Below the pieces are notes generated by a model. That model saw only the letters and a list, made by a program, of their open reading frames with translations, had not been told where the DNA came from and searched no databases. From contig NC_059299.1 in the NCBI RefSeq assembly GCF_017591435.1, positions 2,776,589 to 2,840,588 on the forward strand: 64,000 nucleotides of DNA, written 5' to 3'. Shown here in pieces: positions 22,362-42,160 of the stretch. Within the stretch, counting starts at the first letter, position 1. The number at the start of each line of letters is the position of its first letter. A program made the translations under genes and the position numbers. This DNA comes from Portunus trituberculatus. Its lineage: Eukaryota > Arthropoda > Malacostraca > Decapoda > Portunidae.

Positions 22362-25300
22362 GCGTGTGTATTCGAAGGCTTCAATACGACGAATACTTCA
22401 CTACTTAAAAGAGTGTTAAATATTGAACATAAACTAGATAAATTGATAAAGGAGAATATGGGTTAAATATTGAACATAAACTAGATAAATTGATAAAGGA
22501 GAATATGGAAATGAAAGAGAATGAATGAAGAACAAGAAAAAGAGTTTATAAAACTGAGAGAAAGGATAAAAAAAAAAGTGGAAGAAAACGAAGCTAGGCT
22601 AAGAGCGGAAAACGAAGAACTAAAAAAGGAAGTAGCTAACAACAAAAAGCAGATGGAAGAAGGACTCGGTAAAGCCGAGAAAGAAAAAGAGAAGCTGAAT
22701 GATCTAGTGAACAAGGAAGAGGAAAGAGTACAGAACGTGATTAAAAAAGAAGTACAAGCATGGAGAGTCCAAGATAAGAAAGATAAGGCTGATTTTCAGG
22801 AGGTGATTCAAGAACAACTTAAAGAAAAAGAAGAAAATATGACAAACAAAATGATAGGAGTCCTCAAGACAAAAGAAAATCTAGTTAGAGAAATTGCAAA
22901 AAAAAAGAAGAGTGCAGTCGTATTTGGAATAAAAGAAAAAAATATAAAATATAGGCCAAAAAGAGAAAAAGAAGAAATGAAATCAGTCAAAGACCTACTG
23001 AAGAATCTAAACGACGAAGATAGGCAGAACTTGGAAGAGGAAGTAGAAGAAATAAACAGAATGAGACCATATCAAGAAGGAAAGACGAGACCAATTAAAA
23101 TACTACTAAAATCACAAGCAGCAACAGAAGAAATATTATATAGAACAACAAAACTTAGAGAAACAGAAGGCTGCAAGGGTATCTATATAAAGAAAAATAG
23201 AAATGAGGAAGAAAGGAAGAGATACAATGAACTGGCAGCAGCAGTAAGGAAAAGAATAATGAAAGGTCAGAAGAAGAAAAGAAGGCATTTTTGGAGAATT
23301 CTAGGAGACAGGATAAGGAAATGGTATATAACCGTGAAGGAAGAGAAAAAAATGGAACAAGTTTAACTAAAAATTATAAAGGCAAAAGACTAAAAATGAT
23401 GTATACGAACATAGACGGGGTTTTATGAAGTAAACTAGAATTAAGAGATTACATAAATAAAGAAAATCCAGATATTGTATGCCTGGCTGAAACAAAACTA
23501 AATGAGGCAATCATAATAGATTTGGATAATAGGTATAATGTATGGAGAAGAGACAGAGTGGGTAAAGGAGGAGGAGGAGTCATGATTATGTTAAGGAAGG
23601 AGATAGTGATAAACCAAGTGGAATGTGGGAAGGAAAAGCAGAAGTATTGTATGTTAAGATGCATATTAATAAAAAAGAGTTAACAATCATTGTAACATAT
23701 GTGCCACCAAAAAACAAATTCATGGATCAATCAAGAATATAAAGACATGATAGATGACACAATAAGGAGTCTAACGACAATTGTTAAAGGAAAAAAGTTA
23801 TATTAGTAGGAGATTTCAACTGTAAAGAAGTGGACTGGGAAAATTATGAAAGTGGTATGGGGGAAGAAGCCTGGGAGAAAGATTCTTGAACCTAATGATA
23901 GACAATATGATGGACCAGAGAGTAAAGGAATGCACAAGATTCAGAGGAAACGACGAGCCGGCAAGATTGGACCTAGTTTTTACAAGGGGTATACAAATGA
24001 ATGATGATATAAGATATAAGTGCCCATTGGGAAAGAGTGACCATGTAATATTAGAAATAGATATAGAAGAGGGAAAGGAAGATAGAGGCGATTCATACAA
24101 AGGAGACCGATTAAATTACAGAAAGGCTGATATTGAGAATCTCAAGAACTATTTTAAAAACGTAAACTGGGAGGAGATGGAAAACTCAGAGATGATGCAA
24201 GAGAAATATAACTTATTTTTGGAAATATACAAAACAGGAGTCAGGGAATATGTCCCAAAATATAGACCTCAAGAAGAAGGAAAGAAAGATTGGTTTAATG
24301 CAAGGTGTGCTAGGGCAAAGGAGAAAAGAGATGGAGCATGGAAAAGGTGGAGGAGAAATAGAAATCCAGCAAATAAGGAAAACTTCAAGGCAGTGAGAAA
24401 TGAATATGTTAAGGTGAGGAAGGAAGAGGAAAAGAACTTCGAAAAGGACATTGTCGAAAAATGTAAGGAGCAACCAAAATTGTTCTATAGATTCATAAAT
24501 GGAAAAATTTGGCAAAGAGAAACAATAGAAAGGTTAAAAGGAGAGAACGGGATGGTGGAAGACCCAAAAGTATGGCAGAACTATTAAATAATAAATTCCA
24601 GGAGGTTTTACTAAGGAATCCAAATTTGAGAGGCCACAGGGTAATGGAGAGACAATCTATATGAAAGAGATTAAAGTAACCAAGCTTGAAATAAAAGAGT
24701 TAATGAAGGAACTGGATGAAGAGAAGGCAATGGGACCAGATGAAGTCTCAGGCAGGCAAAATACTGAAAGAATGTAGGGAAGAACTAGCAAGTCCTATAT
24801 ACAACATCATAAAATGCTCAATAGAAAATGGAACAGTACCAGTAGAATGGAAAAGAGCTGAGGTGGTTCCCATATACAAGAGCAGAAGGAAGGAAGAACC
24901 TTTAAATTACAGACTGGTATCACTAACTAGTGTAATATGCAAGATGTGTGAAAGAATAATAAAGAAACAATGGATTGAGTTCCTTGAAGACAACAAATTG
25001 ATATCAAATAGCCAATTTGGTTTTAGAAAAAGACGGTCGTGTGTAACTAATTCATTGAGTTTCTATTCTAGAATAGTTGATAGAGTACAAGAGAGAGAGG
25101 GATGGGTTGACTGTATTTATTTGGATTTAAAAAAGGCGTTTGACAAAGTGCCACATGCAAGATTACTATGGAAGTTAGAGGAGAAGGGTGGCTTAAAAGG
25201 AAGCACATTGAGATGGATAGAAGATTATTTTTAGTGTGAGAGAAATAAGGACAGTAGTTAAAGATATGAAGTCCAAGTGGAGAACAGTAGAAAGCGTAGT

Positions 25301-26324
25301 GCCACAGGGGTCAGTATTGGCACCAATACTTTTCCTCATTTATATTAACGACATGCCAGAAGGAGTGAACAGCTACATAAATTTGTTTGCAGATGATACG
25401 AAACTGTGCAGAGTTATAAAGCAAAAAGAGGATTGTGAAATACTGCAAGAAGACCTAATTAAGATCTGGGAATGGAGTAAAAAGTGGGAAATGGAATTCA
25501 ATGTGAACAAAAGCCATGTCATGGAAATGGGAAAGAGTGAAAGACGACCTGTGGGAATCTATAAGATGGGAGATGGAGTAGAACTGGAGAAAGTTAAAAG
25601 GAAAAGAACTTAGGAGTGACGATGGAAGAAAACAATCAACCAGTAAGCCATATTGATAAAATTTTTAGAGAAACATATAATTTGCTAAGGAATATTGGAA
25701 TAGCATTTCACTACATGGACAAAGAAATGATGAAATTGATAAGTACTATAATAAGACCCAAATTGGAATATGCAGGAGTAGTGTGGACCCCTCATAAAAA
25801 GAAACACATAAGGAAATTGGAGAGACTACAAAAAATGGCTACAAGGATGATTCCAGAATTTGAAGGGATGACATATGAGGAGAGACTAAAGGAACAAAGA
25901 AGGAGAGAGGAGACCTGATACAAGTTCATAAATTGATCAACGGAATGGACCAAGTGGATAATGAGAAACTGATCCTGAGAGAAGAATATGACATCCGAAG
26001 CACAAGATCGCATAGTAAAAAGCTGAGAAAAGGAAGATGTCTGAGAGATGTTAAAAAATATAGTTTCCCGCAAAGATGTATTGAGACGTGAAACAGTTTA
26101 AATGAAGAAGTAGTGTCTGCAACGAGTGTGCATACTTTTAAAGTAAGATTGGATAGGTGTAGATATGGAGACGGGGCCACACGAGCATAAAGCCCAGGCC
26201 CTGTAAAACTACAACTAGGTAAATACACACACACACGACCTTACCAGCATGAGATGTGGTGCACTGCCTCCTTGGTGGAAATAGGAAGAGTGGAGTGGTG
26301 TGGATACTATCAGGCTCAGGCTGG
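21509..26324 (-). CDS. unrecognised protein, last three coding exons (partial)
   Basis: Minus strand, 5' to 3': exon 26324-26245 (acceptor CTCCACAG, donor CTG|GTAAGG), exon 22019-21890 (acceptor CCCCGACAG, donor CCAA|GTAAGG) and exon 21684-21509 (acceptor TTTGTTGCAG, TGA stop). Phases agree across all junctions (1, 0, 1). The resulting 127-residue C-terminus includes HLMLDVLHWWSDVEGS, QLLIEHMKVLQSFKKG, a CAEC pair and ends in LCHHSY. It looks like a genuine helical protein, but I do not recognise the family. Upstream exons were not found and should lie to the right. The intron between the first two exons is filled by a LINE in antisense orientation. The CDS is real with good confidence; its function is unknown. 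Confidence 0.7.
22319..22360. repeat. (CA)n microsatellite
   Basis: About 20 CA units ending in CGCGCGTGTG, just before the LINE family A insertion. Confidence 0.95.
22415..22508. repeat. 47-bp tandem duplication at the LINE 5' end
   Basis: Two identical units at 22415-22461 and 22462-22508, beginning GTTAAATATTGAACATAAAC. The second runs into LINE ORF1. It may be the remains of a repeated LINE promoter monomer. Confidence 0.85.
22521..23366 (+). CDS. LINE ORF1 protein, coiled-coil
   Basis: An open frame of 281 codons, extremely rich in Lys and Glu. The first 130 residues have heptad-like spacing (coiled coil) and the C-terminal half is basic. Non-LTR ORF1 proteins are RNA-binding chaperones that coat the element RNA, and this role is inferred from position directly upstream of the endonuclease. 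No zinc knuckle or esterase motif is visible. Copy 2 at 34.3 kb has only the second half, interrupted by a (TA)n array. Confidence 0.6.
   Translation: MNEEQEKEFIKLRERIKKKVEENEARLRAENEELKKEVANNKKQMEEGLGKAEKEKEKLNDLVNKEEERVQNVIKKEVQAWRVQDKKDKADFQEVIQEQLKEKEENMTNKMIGVLKTKENLVREIAKKKKSAVVFGIKEKNIKYRPKREKEEMKSVKDLLKNLNDEDRQNLEEEVEEINRMRPYQEGKTRPIKILLKSQAATEEILYRTTKLRETEGCKGIYIKKNRNEEERKRYNELAAAVRKRIMKGQKKKRRHFWRILGDRIRKWYITVKEEKKMEQV
23393..26190 (+). pseudogene. LINE family A ORF2 (endonuclease + reverse transcriptase), broken
   Basis: The endonuclease start (MMYTNIDG) is followed by an in-frame TGA near 23427 where copy 2 has a Ser codon. Further frameshifts occur near 23590-23880, 24580, 24750, 25230 and 25610. 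Motifs remain: PDIVCLAETKLNE (endonuclease), LNYR...SLTSVICK, NSQFGFRK, YLDLKKAFDKVPH, VPQGSVLAPILF and the catalytic FADDTKL near 25385. The tail continues through RMIPEFEGM to about 26190 with the WNSL motif damaged. The combined damage means no functional polymerase. Confidence 0.85.
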
Positions 26325-26410
26325 CTGTGGAGACCACCCAGCCTGCCTAGCCATCCTCAATCCTTGCTCACAGGCTCCACCACAAACTTCATGATTGTAA
26401 CTTAATGTCC

Positions 26411-27239
<829 letters not shown>

Positions 27240-27515
27240 TAACATAACATAAATAATAGGATAACAAAGGGCCACCAGGGCCCATCTAGGTTATCCTGTA
27301 TCAGTCGCACAGCGACCTCGTCATCGGTACTTAAAGATACACTTACAAGTATACAATACATTATATATTAATTCTAAATATTTGGCCCATTAACAGGGCT
27401 AAGTCCTGCAGCGAATTCCTCTACAATCTGTGATCCCCATACATGGGCCCATGATCATGTCTTGTTTAACTATAGTCAATTTCTTATAAAAACTATCATG
27501 CAGGGCTATACATAA

Positions 27516-30500
27516 TTATAAATCTAATAAATTTAAGTGGTTATCTAATCTGTTTTTAAACATTGTCAAACTAGTGCTATTTACAACCCTCTCTGGCAAT
27601 GAATTCCAGAAGTCTACCACCCTATGACTAAAGAAATATTTTCTTATCTCTAACCTGCAGCCTTGCTTTCTAATCTCCCTGCCATGATTTCTAGTCCTAC
27701 TTCCCTCCTCTAAGGTAAAGAAAGATCTCACATCTATGTAGTTTGTATCCGAGAACATTTTAAATAAAGAAAGATCTCACATCTATGTAGTTTACATCCC
27801 TCTCGAATGAAAACATGTTTATCCGAGAACATTTTAAATAACTCTATCATATCCTATCTCTTATACATCTCCTCTCGAATGAAAACATGTTTAATTCCTT
27901 TAATCTGTTTCTATACTCCAGGCGCTTTAATGCTGGTATCATCCTAGTTGCTCTTCTCTGAACTGCTTCTAACATGCTGATATCCTGCCTATAATGGGGT
28001 AACCAGGCCTGTATGCAATACTCTAAATGGGGCCTAACATAGGAATTATATAAGCTACGCACCACTTCCTTACTTTTATAACTAACATTTCTATTTATAA
28101 AACCCAGGATCCTATTTGCCCTATTCCTTGCTTCTAAACATTGCTTTGAAAATTTCACAGTCCTGTCTATCACTACTCCTAAATCCTTTCCCTCCTCTAT
28201 TGCCTCTAGCCAACATCCCTCCATCTCATAGTTAAAGTTTGTGTTGTCTTTACCTAAATGCATAAATAACCTGACACTTTTTAGAATAAAACTCCATCTG
28301 CCACTTGTCTGCCCATGCTATCAGCCTGTCCAGGTCTCGTTGTATTCTGTAATTGTCCTTTTCACCCTGTACTGCACATGCTATCTTATTATCATCTGCA
28401 AACTTTGATACTTTGCTACTAATTCCTATATCTAAATCGTTAATGTACACCAAGAAAAGAAGAGGTCCTAGCACTGATCCTTGGGGTACCCCACTAACCA
28501 CTTCCTTCCACTCAGACATTGCCCCATTTAATACTACTCTCTGTTTCCTATCAGAAAGCCATTCACTAATCCAATCAACTAACCTACCCCCTATCCCATG
28601 TAGTCTCAATTAGTACACTAGCCTCCAATGCGGTACCTTATCAAACGCCTTGCTAAAATCTAGATATATAACATCTATGCTATTTCCATCATCTAACTCC
28701 TTGGTAATATATTCTAAGAAATCGAGCAAATTTGTAAGACAGGACCTCCCTGATCTAAAGCCATGTTGGGTATCTCTAATTAATCTATTCTCATTTAAAT
28801 GCTCCCAAATACTACCCTTAATGATTTTCTCTAGTATCTTACATACTATACTAGTTAAACTGATCGGTCTATAATTATTCGCATCATCCTTCCTACCTTT
28901 TTTAAATATTGGTGTAACATTAGCTAACTTCCAGTCCTGAGGTATCTCAGCAAACCTAAGTGATCTTTCAAAGATTAACTTAAGTGCTTCAGAAATACTG
29001 TCTACACCCTCCCTAAGTGCTCTGGCATGTAGCTCATCAGGACCACTAGCTTTCCTATCGTCTAGTTCAAGAATAAATTTCCTAATAATTCCCGGTTTTA
29101 TATCAATATTTTCTAAAGCTCTTAAACTACTCGTCGCACTGTTTGTAACAGGATTTCCTATTCTTTCCCTAGTAAATACTGAAGAAAATTGTTCATTCAA
29201 TAATTCTACTATGTCTTCATTTTGATCCACTACAACACTATCTTTTCTGAATGGTCCAATCCTATCCTTATTTCTTTTATCACTGGCCTTGTAATAACTA
29301 TATAATTTTTTGGGATCTTTACTCCCAGCTCTAGCTAGTTTTATCTCTGCCTGCCTTTTACTTTTTTTTATAACCTTACTCAAATCATCCCTGACCTGTC
29401 TGTACCTAATCAAATCTACATCTTCCCCACTTTTCTGCAACTCTCTGTATGCATCTTCCCACTTTTCTGCAACTCTCTGTATGCCCTCTTCTTCTCTCTG
29501 ATCTGTCTACCTATCTCGTGAGTCCACCATAATGGCTTCCTGTTTCTCTGCCTTATATCTTTGTAAGAGATACACTGCATCACTATGCCATTTACTACAA
29601 CCTTAGAAATATCCCACATCTCCTGTGCAGTTTTATTTCCAAAACTATCTTCCCAGTTTACCTTTCCTAATAACTAATGTAACCTACCATGATTGCCTTT
29701 CTGATAGTTTGGGACTCTAGTCTTATTCACTATATTATCCCTACTGGAATTAATGATAAATCTAATTATATGATGGTCACTGTTTGCTAAAGTCTCTCCT
29801 ACCTCAACTTCCTTTAAACAATGCTCAATATTTGTTAGTACTATGTCTAAAACCTTCCTCCCCCTAGTAGGTTTATCTACCATCTGCACTAAATAGTTAT
29901 CCTGAAAACTTTCCATAAACTTATTTTCATTAGCATCTCCTACCATCCTCTCCCAGTTTACTGACTTAAGATTAAAATCCCCTAAGATAATTGTCTGACT
30001 AGTACACCCCCTATTTATCTCATCTACCATAGGGTTGTCTACATCTGCTGACTGGTTAGGTGGCCTATAAAAAGCTCCTACTCTAATAACCTTACTTTTG
30101 TTTACTCTAACATCCAGCCATAAGGACTCTACTCTGTTATCTACCTTAATACCATTAACCTGACTGGAAATGAAGGATTTTTTTTACATAAATAACTACT
30201 CCTCCACCTATCCTACCAATTCTCTGGTGTAAATACATAATGTATCCATCTACTTCATATTCTTTCCTATTTTCCCTAAACTTTTCCTCATTTACCCATG
30301 CCTCTGTGACACATACAACATCTAAGTCCTCCTCAACTATATAACTAGATAACTCGTCCTTCTTGTTCCTAAGACTCCTGGCACTTACATAAAAACATTT
30401 AAGTCCTGCTACCTTCCTAGATGCTGTCTCCTTATTTGGAATCCTAATCTTATTCTCTCCTATTTGCACCTGGAAATCTTTCCTAATCTTTTCACTATCT
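27516..30500 (-). pseudogene. LINE family B ORF2 (endonuclease + reverse transcriptase), broken
   Basis: Reading on minus: endonuclease N-part at 30469-30155 (CFYVSARSLRNKKDEL, DVVCVTEAW, GGGVVIYV). Endonuclease C-part at 30030-29674 (IILGDFNLKSVNWE, SDHHIIRF). Linker and reverse transcriptase at 29440-28610 (NYRPISLTSIVCKILEK, QHGFRSGRSCLTNLL, VIYLDFSKAFDKVPH). Then 28609-28250 (VPQGSVLGPLLFLVYIND, KFADDNKIA) and the tail at 28263-27516 (RPHLEYCIQAW, FWNSLPE). Stops and frameshifts separate the parts. Local sequence duplications near 27740-27890 and 29430-29490 also disrupt the frame. Confidence 0.88.
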
Positions 30501-30571
30501 CTGTTTATCCTATCTAATTTATGTCTAACATCTTTCTTCTGGAATGCATTTGCTACCTCACCCCCTACACT

Positions 30572-31536
30572 CTATCCCAACTCCCCCCTCCAGACATCCA
30601 CACCCTTCCTACTCAGATGCACACCATCCCTAGCATACAAATCCCTTTGCCCATAGAACCTATCCCATACATCCACAAAGCTGACACCCACATCCTTACA
30701 CATCCCTTTTACCCAATCATTCACACCAATGACCCTAGACAACCATTCCCTGCTAACATACAGACGAGGCAAGATTCCTGACACTACACACCTCCTACCA
30801 CTCTCCCTTATTTTGCCTAACATTTCCCGAAATCTTGCCACTAACTCCTCCGACCCACCTGCTCTGACATCGTTCCCACCTACGTGCAAAACTACTACAC
30901 CCTCCCTCTCCATCCCCCCAACTCTCTTCTGCACCTCCTCACTCACTGCCTTCACACCTGCACCAGCCATACACACATTCGTCCTCCTATCCCTGTCTTT
31001 CCCACAGAAAGTGCTATCTAAGTACCTAACCTGAGAGTCACCCACCACACACACCTAAGGTGTGCTAAGCACAACCGTCCTCCTCCTCTCCTCTACCCCC
31101 TTCTCTTTCCTTTCACTACCACAACCACCTCATTCACTCCACTCTCACTCTCCCCCTCCCCCTCCAACAAACTGAACCTATTTTCACACTCAACAGGTTT
31201 AGTCCTATCCTCCCTAACTGCCTCCACTTTCCTTTCCCTCGCAACCTGCCATCTCTGCCCATCCTGACTACTATCTTTCCCAGTCTGGCTCGCCTGCTCC
31301 CTCTTCCCCACTCTGCTCTTCCCGACAGAGGGCCAAGCCACCCTGTCGCCCTCACTTAGCTTTCTCATTTCCTCTCGCAATTCTCGGTGCTCAAGAGAAA
31401 GAACTAAATTCTCGCTCTTGAGCCTACACACCATACACTCAGAAAAGTCAACGACCTTCCTGTCATGCCCACACATCTCACACACAACAAACTCACCCAA
31501 TCCCACCTCAACACTCTCTTTCACGCACTCAATCAC
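30572..31536 (-). pseudogene. LINE family B ORF1: zinc-binding N-terminus and SGNH esterase domain
   Basis: The N-terminal frame (31536-31093) has a Cys-rich motif (CEMCGH...CMVC) followed by a charged helix. The second frame (31054-30572) has the SGNH hydrolase blocks: GDSQVRY (block I, nucleophile Ser), GGND (block III) and DGVHLS (block V, catalytic Asp/His). The two parts are offset by a frameshift and a stop near 31060-31090. In CR1 elements this esterase is thought to aid membrane or nucleoprotein interactions. Confidence 0.75.
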
Positions 31537-31741
31537 ACTCTGTCTTCAGCCTCTTTCTCACTGCTAAAATGTTGCATCTCTTGCTATCTTGTGGCAAATA
31601 TTGACAAGACATCCTTTGTTTACCAAATATGGCCATTAGTCTCCTTAGACCTTCTGAGCAAATGCAAAATTTGGTCTAGTATTTTGATTTGATGTGTTCA
31701 TTTCCAAAAGCATCAATAGGAGTCAGTAATAGCCCATTGTG

Positions 31742-31742
<1 letters not shown>

Positions 31743-31829
<87 letters not shown>
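31743..31829. repeat. (GA)n microsatellite, about 43 units
   Basis: Perfect dinucleotide array right of LINE family B. Confidence 0.98.
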
Positions 31830-31832
<3 letters not shown>

Positions 31833-31849
31833 GCTAGACTTGAAGCAGC

Positions 31850-32391
31850 AAGTGTACAGTAGCTAGTAGGTAGCAATTAGTGTGAGTACCGCCACAACAA
31901 GCAGCGTGTCAACGGTGTCATGCGCAGCTGACAAGGGCACATACTAAACATTTACCTACTTGACTTCATTTAGGAAGATTTCAAGACACTTACCCTTTTT
32001 TGGGGGCAGGCGGGCCAGGGATGAGGGGCTAACTATCTAGGACTGGCAACAAAGTGGACCTTTATGTTGCCTTTGGCCAGTTTTTCCCTCATATAACAAG
32101 GTAGAGCTCAGTGTAACACCAAGAGGAAACATACGCCAAACTAAGTGACGAGATGTAAACACAGTTGGCGGGAACAATCTCATCTTTCCCTAACTTCCTG
32201 CCTTGTATCCGTCATGACACCTGTTACTTGAGGAGCTTGACAAGTAATTAGTCTCTCATTTACCTGTGTGGCGAGTCAGGGGGCTGCATAACGGCTGAGA
32301 CGACGAGAAAGGCGGAAAACATGATGAGGCAGGAACACACCGTCATCTTTACGGGGTCTGGTTCAATGGCTACCTGACAGTTAATGACAGG

Positions 32392-32430
<39 letters not shown>

Positions 32431-33600
32431 GTTGATTCAATTATTTTTCAGAATTTTCAGAATTACCCAATACAGTATCAAGTAAGGCTGACAGAGATGA
32501 CACGGTACGGGAACTATACTGTGTGGCGTATTAAGTCACTGCACAGCGCACAGTTTTTGGCGCCTTGATTCAGAGGGGCGATCACAGTGCAATAGTTTGT
32601 CTGCTCTAAAATGCCTCCTGGATTTAAAACATATTGTAGCTTATTGATAACGTTATTGATTTGATGTGAATGATGCTTGTTTTCTGTTATCAACGCACTT
32701 ATTACAAGGGTAACTCACGGTTTTCCTCAAGATCTGACAACCCGCGAGCCACTTTAGAATAGAGACTATAGTAATGATTGACGTGGTTGGAATACCTCAT
32801 GGCCCCAGATCACATATGCATTGAAATTCGGAATATATATAATGAGAATTGCCAATAACAGTAGATAAACAAATGCAAGGTTTCTTTTTCAATGCACTTG
32901 ACATTTTCTTATAATTTTAGTAATTCTTTGGGTTTGCAGAATTATTTACAGCATACGCTAATTGTCTGCTTGATATCATGGGTAGAAGTGTTGAAGGGCT
33001 CACTAGATCAGAACAGAAAAGTGTACATCTAACCATTGGCAAAACACACACACACACACTATGAAAGGTAATGTTGAAGAAAACAATAATTGCAGTTAAG
33101 TTATTGTATTGCTAAAGACAGGAATAGTCGAGAATGAAAAATTTGATCTCAACTAAACTGAAAATGAACAGGGCAAACACACAAGTCACATGTCACTTAC
33201 ATGACTCACCCAAATCAAGATAACTTACTATTATTTGTTTATTTATTCACTTGTTTCACATTACTTGCCCTACAGTAAACCAGTGCGGTCTGTGCATTGC
33301 TTTACTGGCCCCCACAAGCGCCCCCTCCCGCATCATGTGTCCTTTCCGGCGCGAGGCCAAGGGTGTACTGGGTCGGGCAGCCGCCAGCGCCACAACACCA
33401 GTGATGTTAACTTTTCTAGCCCACATTGTCGTATCGAACCACCAGAATTATCGTATTTTGCCTAATATTATCGTACACCCAAAGGAAAAATAATAGGAGT
33501 TGTTGCTGACATCTCGCCCGACCCTGAAATTTCAGAAACCATGGTTACCAAAAATTCAAATAGTTTATGAATTTTGCTAGAATACACAATTACACATACT
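31850..33600. other. no gene recognised; small (CT)n at 32397-32427
   Basis: Unique-looking sequence. A GC-richer patch at 33275-33430 has a short open frame with no recognisable domain. No RNA gene is seen. Confidence 0.4.
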
Positions 33601-33615
33601 AGCTACCTAGAATTG

Positions 33616-34222
<607 letters not shown>

Positions 34223-34258
34223 TGTGTGCGTGTCCTAGTACATAAAACAGATAAACAA

Positions 34259-34334
<76 letters not shown>
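34259..34334. repeat. (CA)n microsatellite, about 38 units
   Basis: Perfect array ending exactly where truncated LINE family A copy 2 begins. Confidence 0.98.
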
Positions 34335-40837
<6,503 letters not shown>

Positions 40838-41039
40838 AACTATTGTCCTTTGTCAGGGCATGGGGGAGGGAGGGACAAATCACAATCACACAGGGTGGCT
40901 ACGTAGTATCACTACGTATTGCATATATACATGAAGGGAAAACATTCACATTAGATCACGCAAAATTGGAAACATACACACTTTCATACTTTTATTTACA
41001 TAAATATATAGAATAAATAACATAATATATACACATAAA

Positions 41040-42067
41040 TCACAACTCTCTGATTAAATTGGCCTCAGTCAGGTAAATCATCAGTCTATCGACCACATCC
41101 GGGTGTTCATCACCCAGGAGGGTGGTTTGCGTTAGCGGGAGGCCGCGACCCCGGCAATACGCCGCCAAGGGCCGCCTCTCCTCACGATAACGCACACAGT
41201 GAAGCAGGATGTGCTCGACAGAGAGAGTGACATTACAGCTGGAACACTGTGGTGGGAAGGCGTTGGCTATGTAGGGGAGCATGTGGGTGGGGAGGGTGCA
41301 GCCCATCCTGAGGCGTGCGAGGACCACCTCCTCCCGCCTTGTGGGGCGATTGGAGGAGGCCCACTCGCCCAGGATAGGTTTGGTGGTGTGGAGGTGGAGG
41401 TTGTCCCAGTGACTCTGCCACAGGAGTTTTGCTGATGATTTAACAACTGAGAGACATGACTGCAGATCCCGACGGAGGTTCCACGCTCCCTCGAGCTCAG
41501 CAGCAGACCGAGCTAGCATGTCAGACTGTTCATTCCCGCGTATATTGGAATGTCCAGGCACCCAAACCAGTGAGAAGGATTTATGACATGAATTCAGCTT
41601 ATTAATGATGTTGCCCTGGATTTCATTTGTATCCGTGCGGCCGGACTCTATTGCCTGAAGGGCTGACATAGAGTCCGAAAAATGACAATTGAATTATGAA
41701 TTGAATTTAAAGCATAATCTATGGCTTTGTCAATAGCAAAAATTTCAGCAGAAAAAACCGATGTATGGGTAGGCAGCCGGAACCTGAGGGCACATTCACA
41801 CGACCATACACTTGCACCCACACATTCACCTGTCTTGGAGCCGTCTGTGTAGAGATGTAGGGATGGAGGGAGGCCAGCGACGAGGGCTCGGAAGTGGTGT
41901 TGGAGCTCCACCTCGGTAACCACAGCCTTCTTCCCCTGAAGCCAGTTGATGTTGAAGGTGGTGGTGGGAAGTTTCCATGGGGGAAGGGTGGGCAGCACGA
42001 GCTGGTCCGCATCGTCCAGTCTCACGCCCCTTGGTGTGTCCTGTCTCGGTGAGGGGTGGGTGGGTGG
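41040..42067 (-). mobile_element. LINE 3' half with RNase H domain (copy 2), dead
   Basis: Same element as at 10200-11246. Here the RNase H C-terminal frame is uninterrupted for 209 codons (41669-41040), including GHSNIRGNEQSD and CSSCNVTLSVEH...LLHC. The one-base frameshift separating it from the LYTDGSKTG part (42025-41648) is shared with copy 1, so the block was duplicated after that mutation. Confidence 0.8.
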
Positions 42068-42160
42068 ACAAGCCAGTTACCAGCCAGACTTGCTCCTTCG
42101 TAGCTTTAGTGGCATTACTTGGTGTCTAATAGCGAGTATTTCCTTTCTCTCACCCCTTAG

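Larger units (their letters stand above)
22415..26236 (+). mobile_element. LINE family A, copy 1 (CR1/L2-like non-LTR element)
   Basis: About 3.8 kb: coiled-coil ORF1, APE-type endonuclease, reverse transcriptase, then a 3'UTR ending AACTAGGTAAATAC followed by (AC)n. A second copy with the same order and 3' end lies at 34335-37886. ORF1 is open, but ORF2 is broken by a stop and several frameshifts, so the copy is inactive. It sits antisense in the intron of the unrecognised minus-strand gene. Its (AC)n tail ends about 8 bp from that gene's splice donor. Confidence 0.9.
27240..31550 (-). mobile_element. LINE family B, CR1-like, nearly full length, decayed
   Basis: About 4.3 kb on the minus strand: ORF1 (zinc-binding N-terminus, then SGNH/GDSL-type esterase), ORF2 (endonuclease, reverse transcriptase, C-terminal tail) and a 3'UTR ending in short AACAT/ATAAC repeats near 27240. 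An esterase-bearing ORF1 is a known trait of CR1-group elements. Both ORFs are interrupted. The fragment at 8946-9340 belongs to the same family. Confidence 0.88.

Noticed and set aside
31985..32030. Possible upstream exon of the unrecognised minus-strand gene (IPGPPAPKK then a GTAAG donor)
   Set aside because: The phase fits, but a stop lies just upstream and there is no convincing acceptor, so support is too weak.
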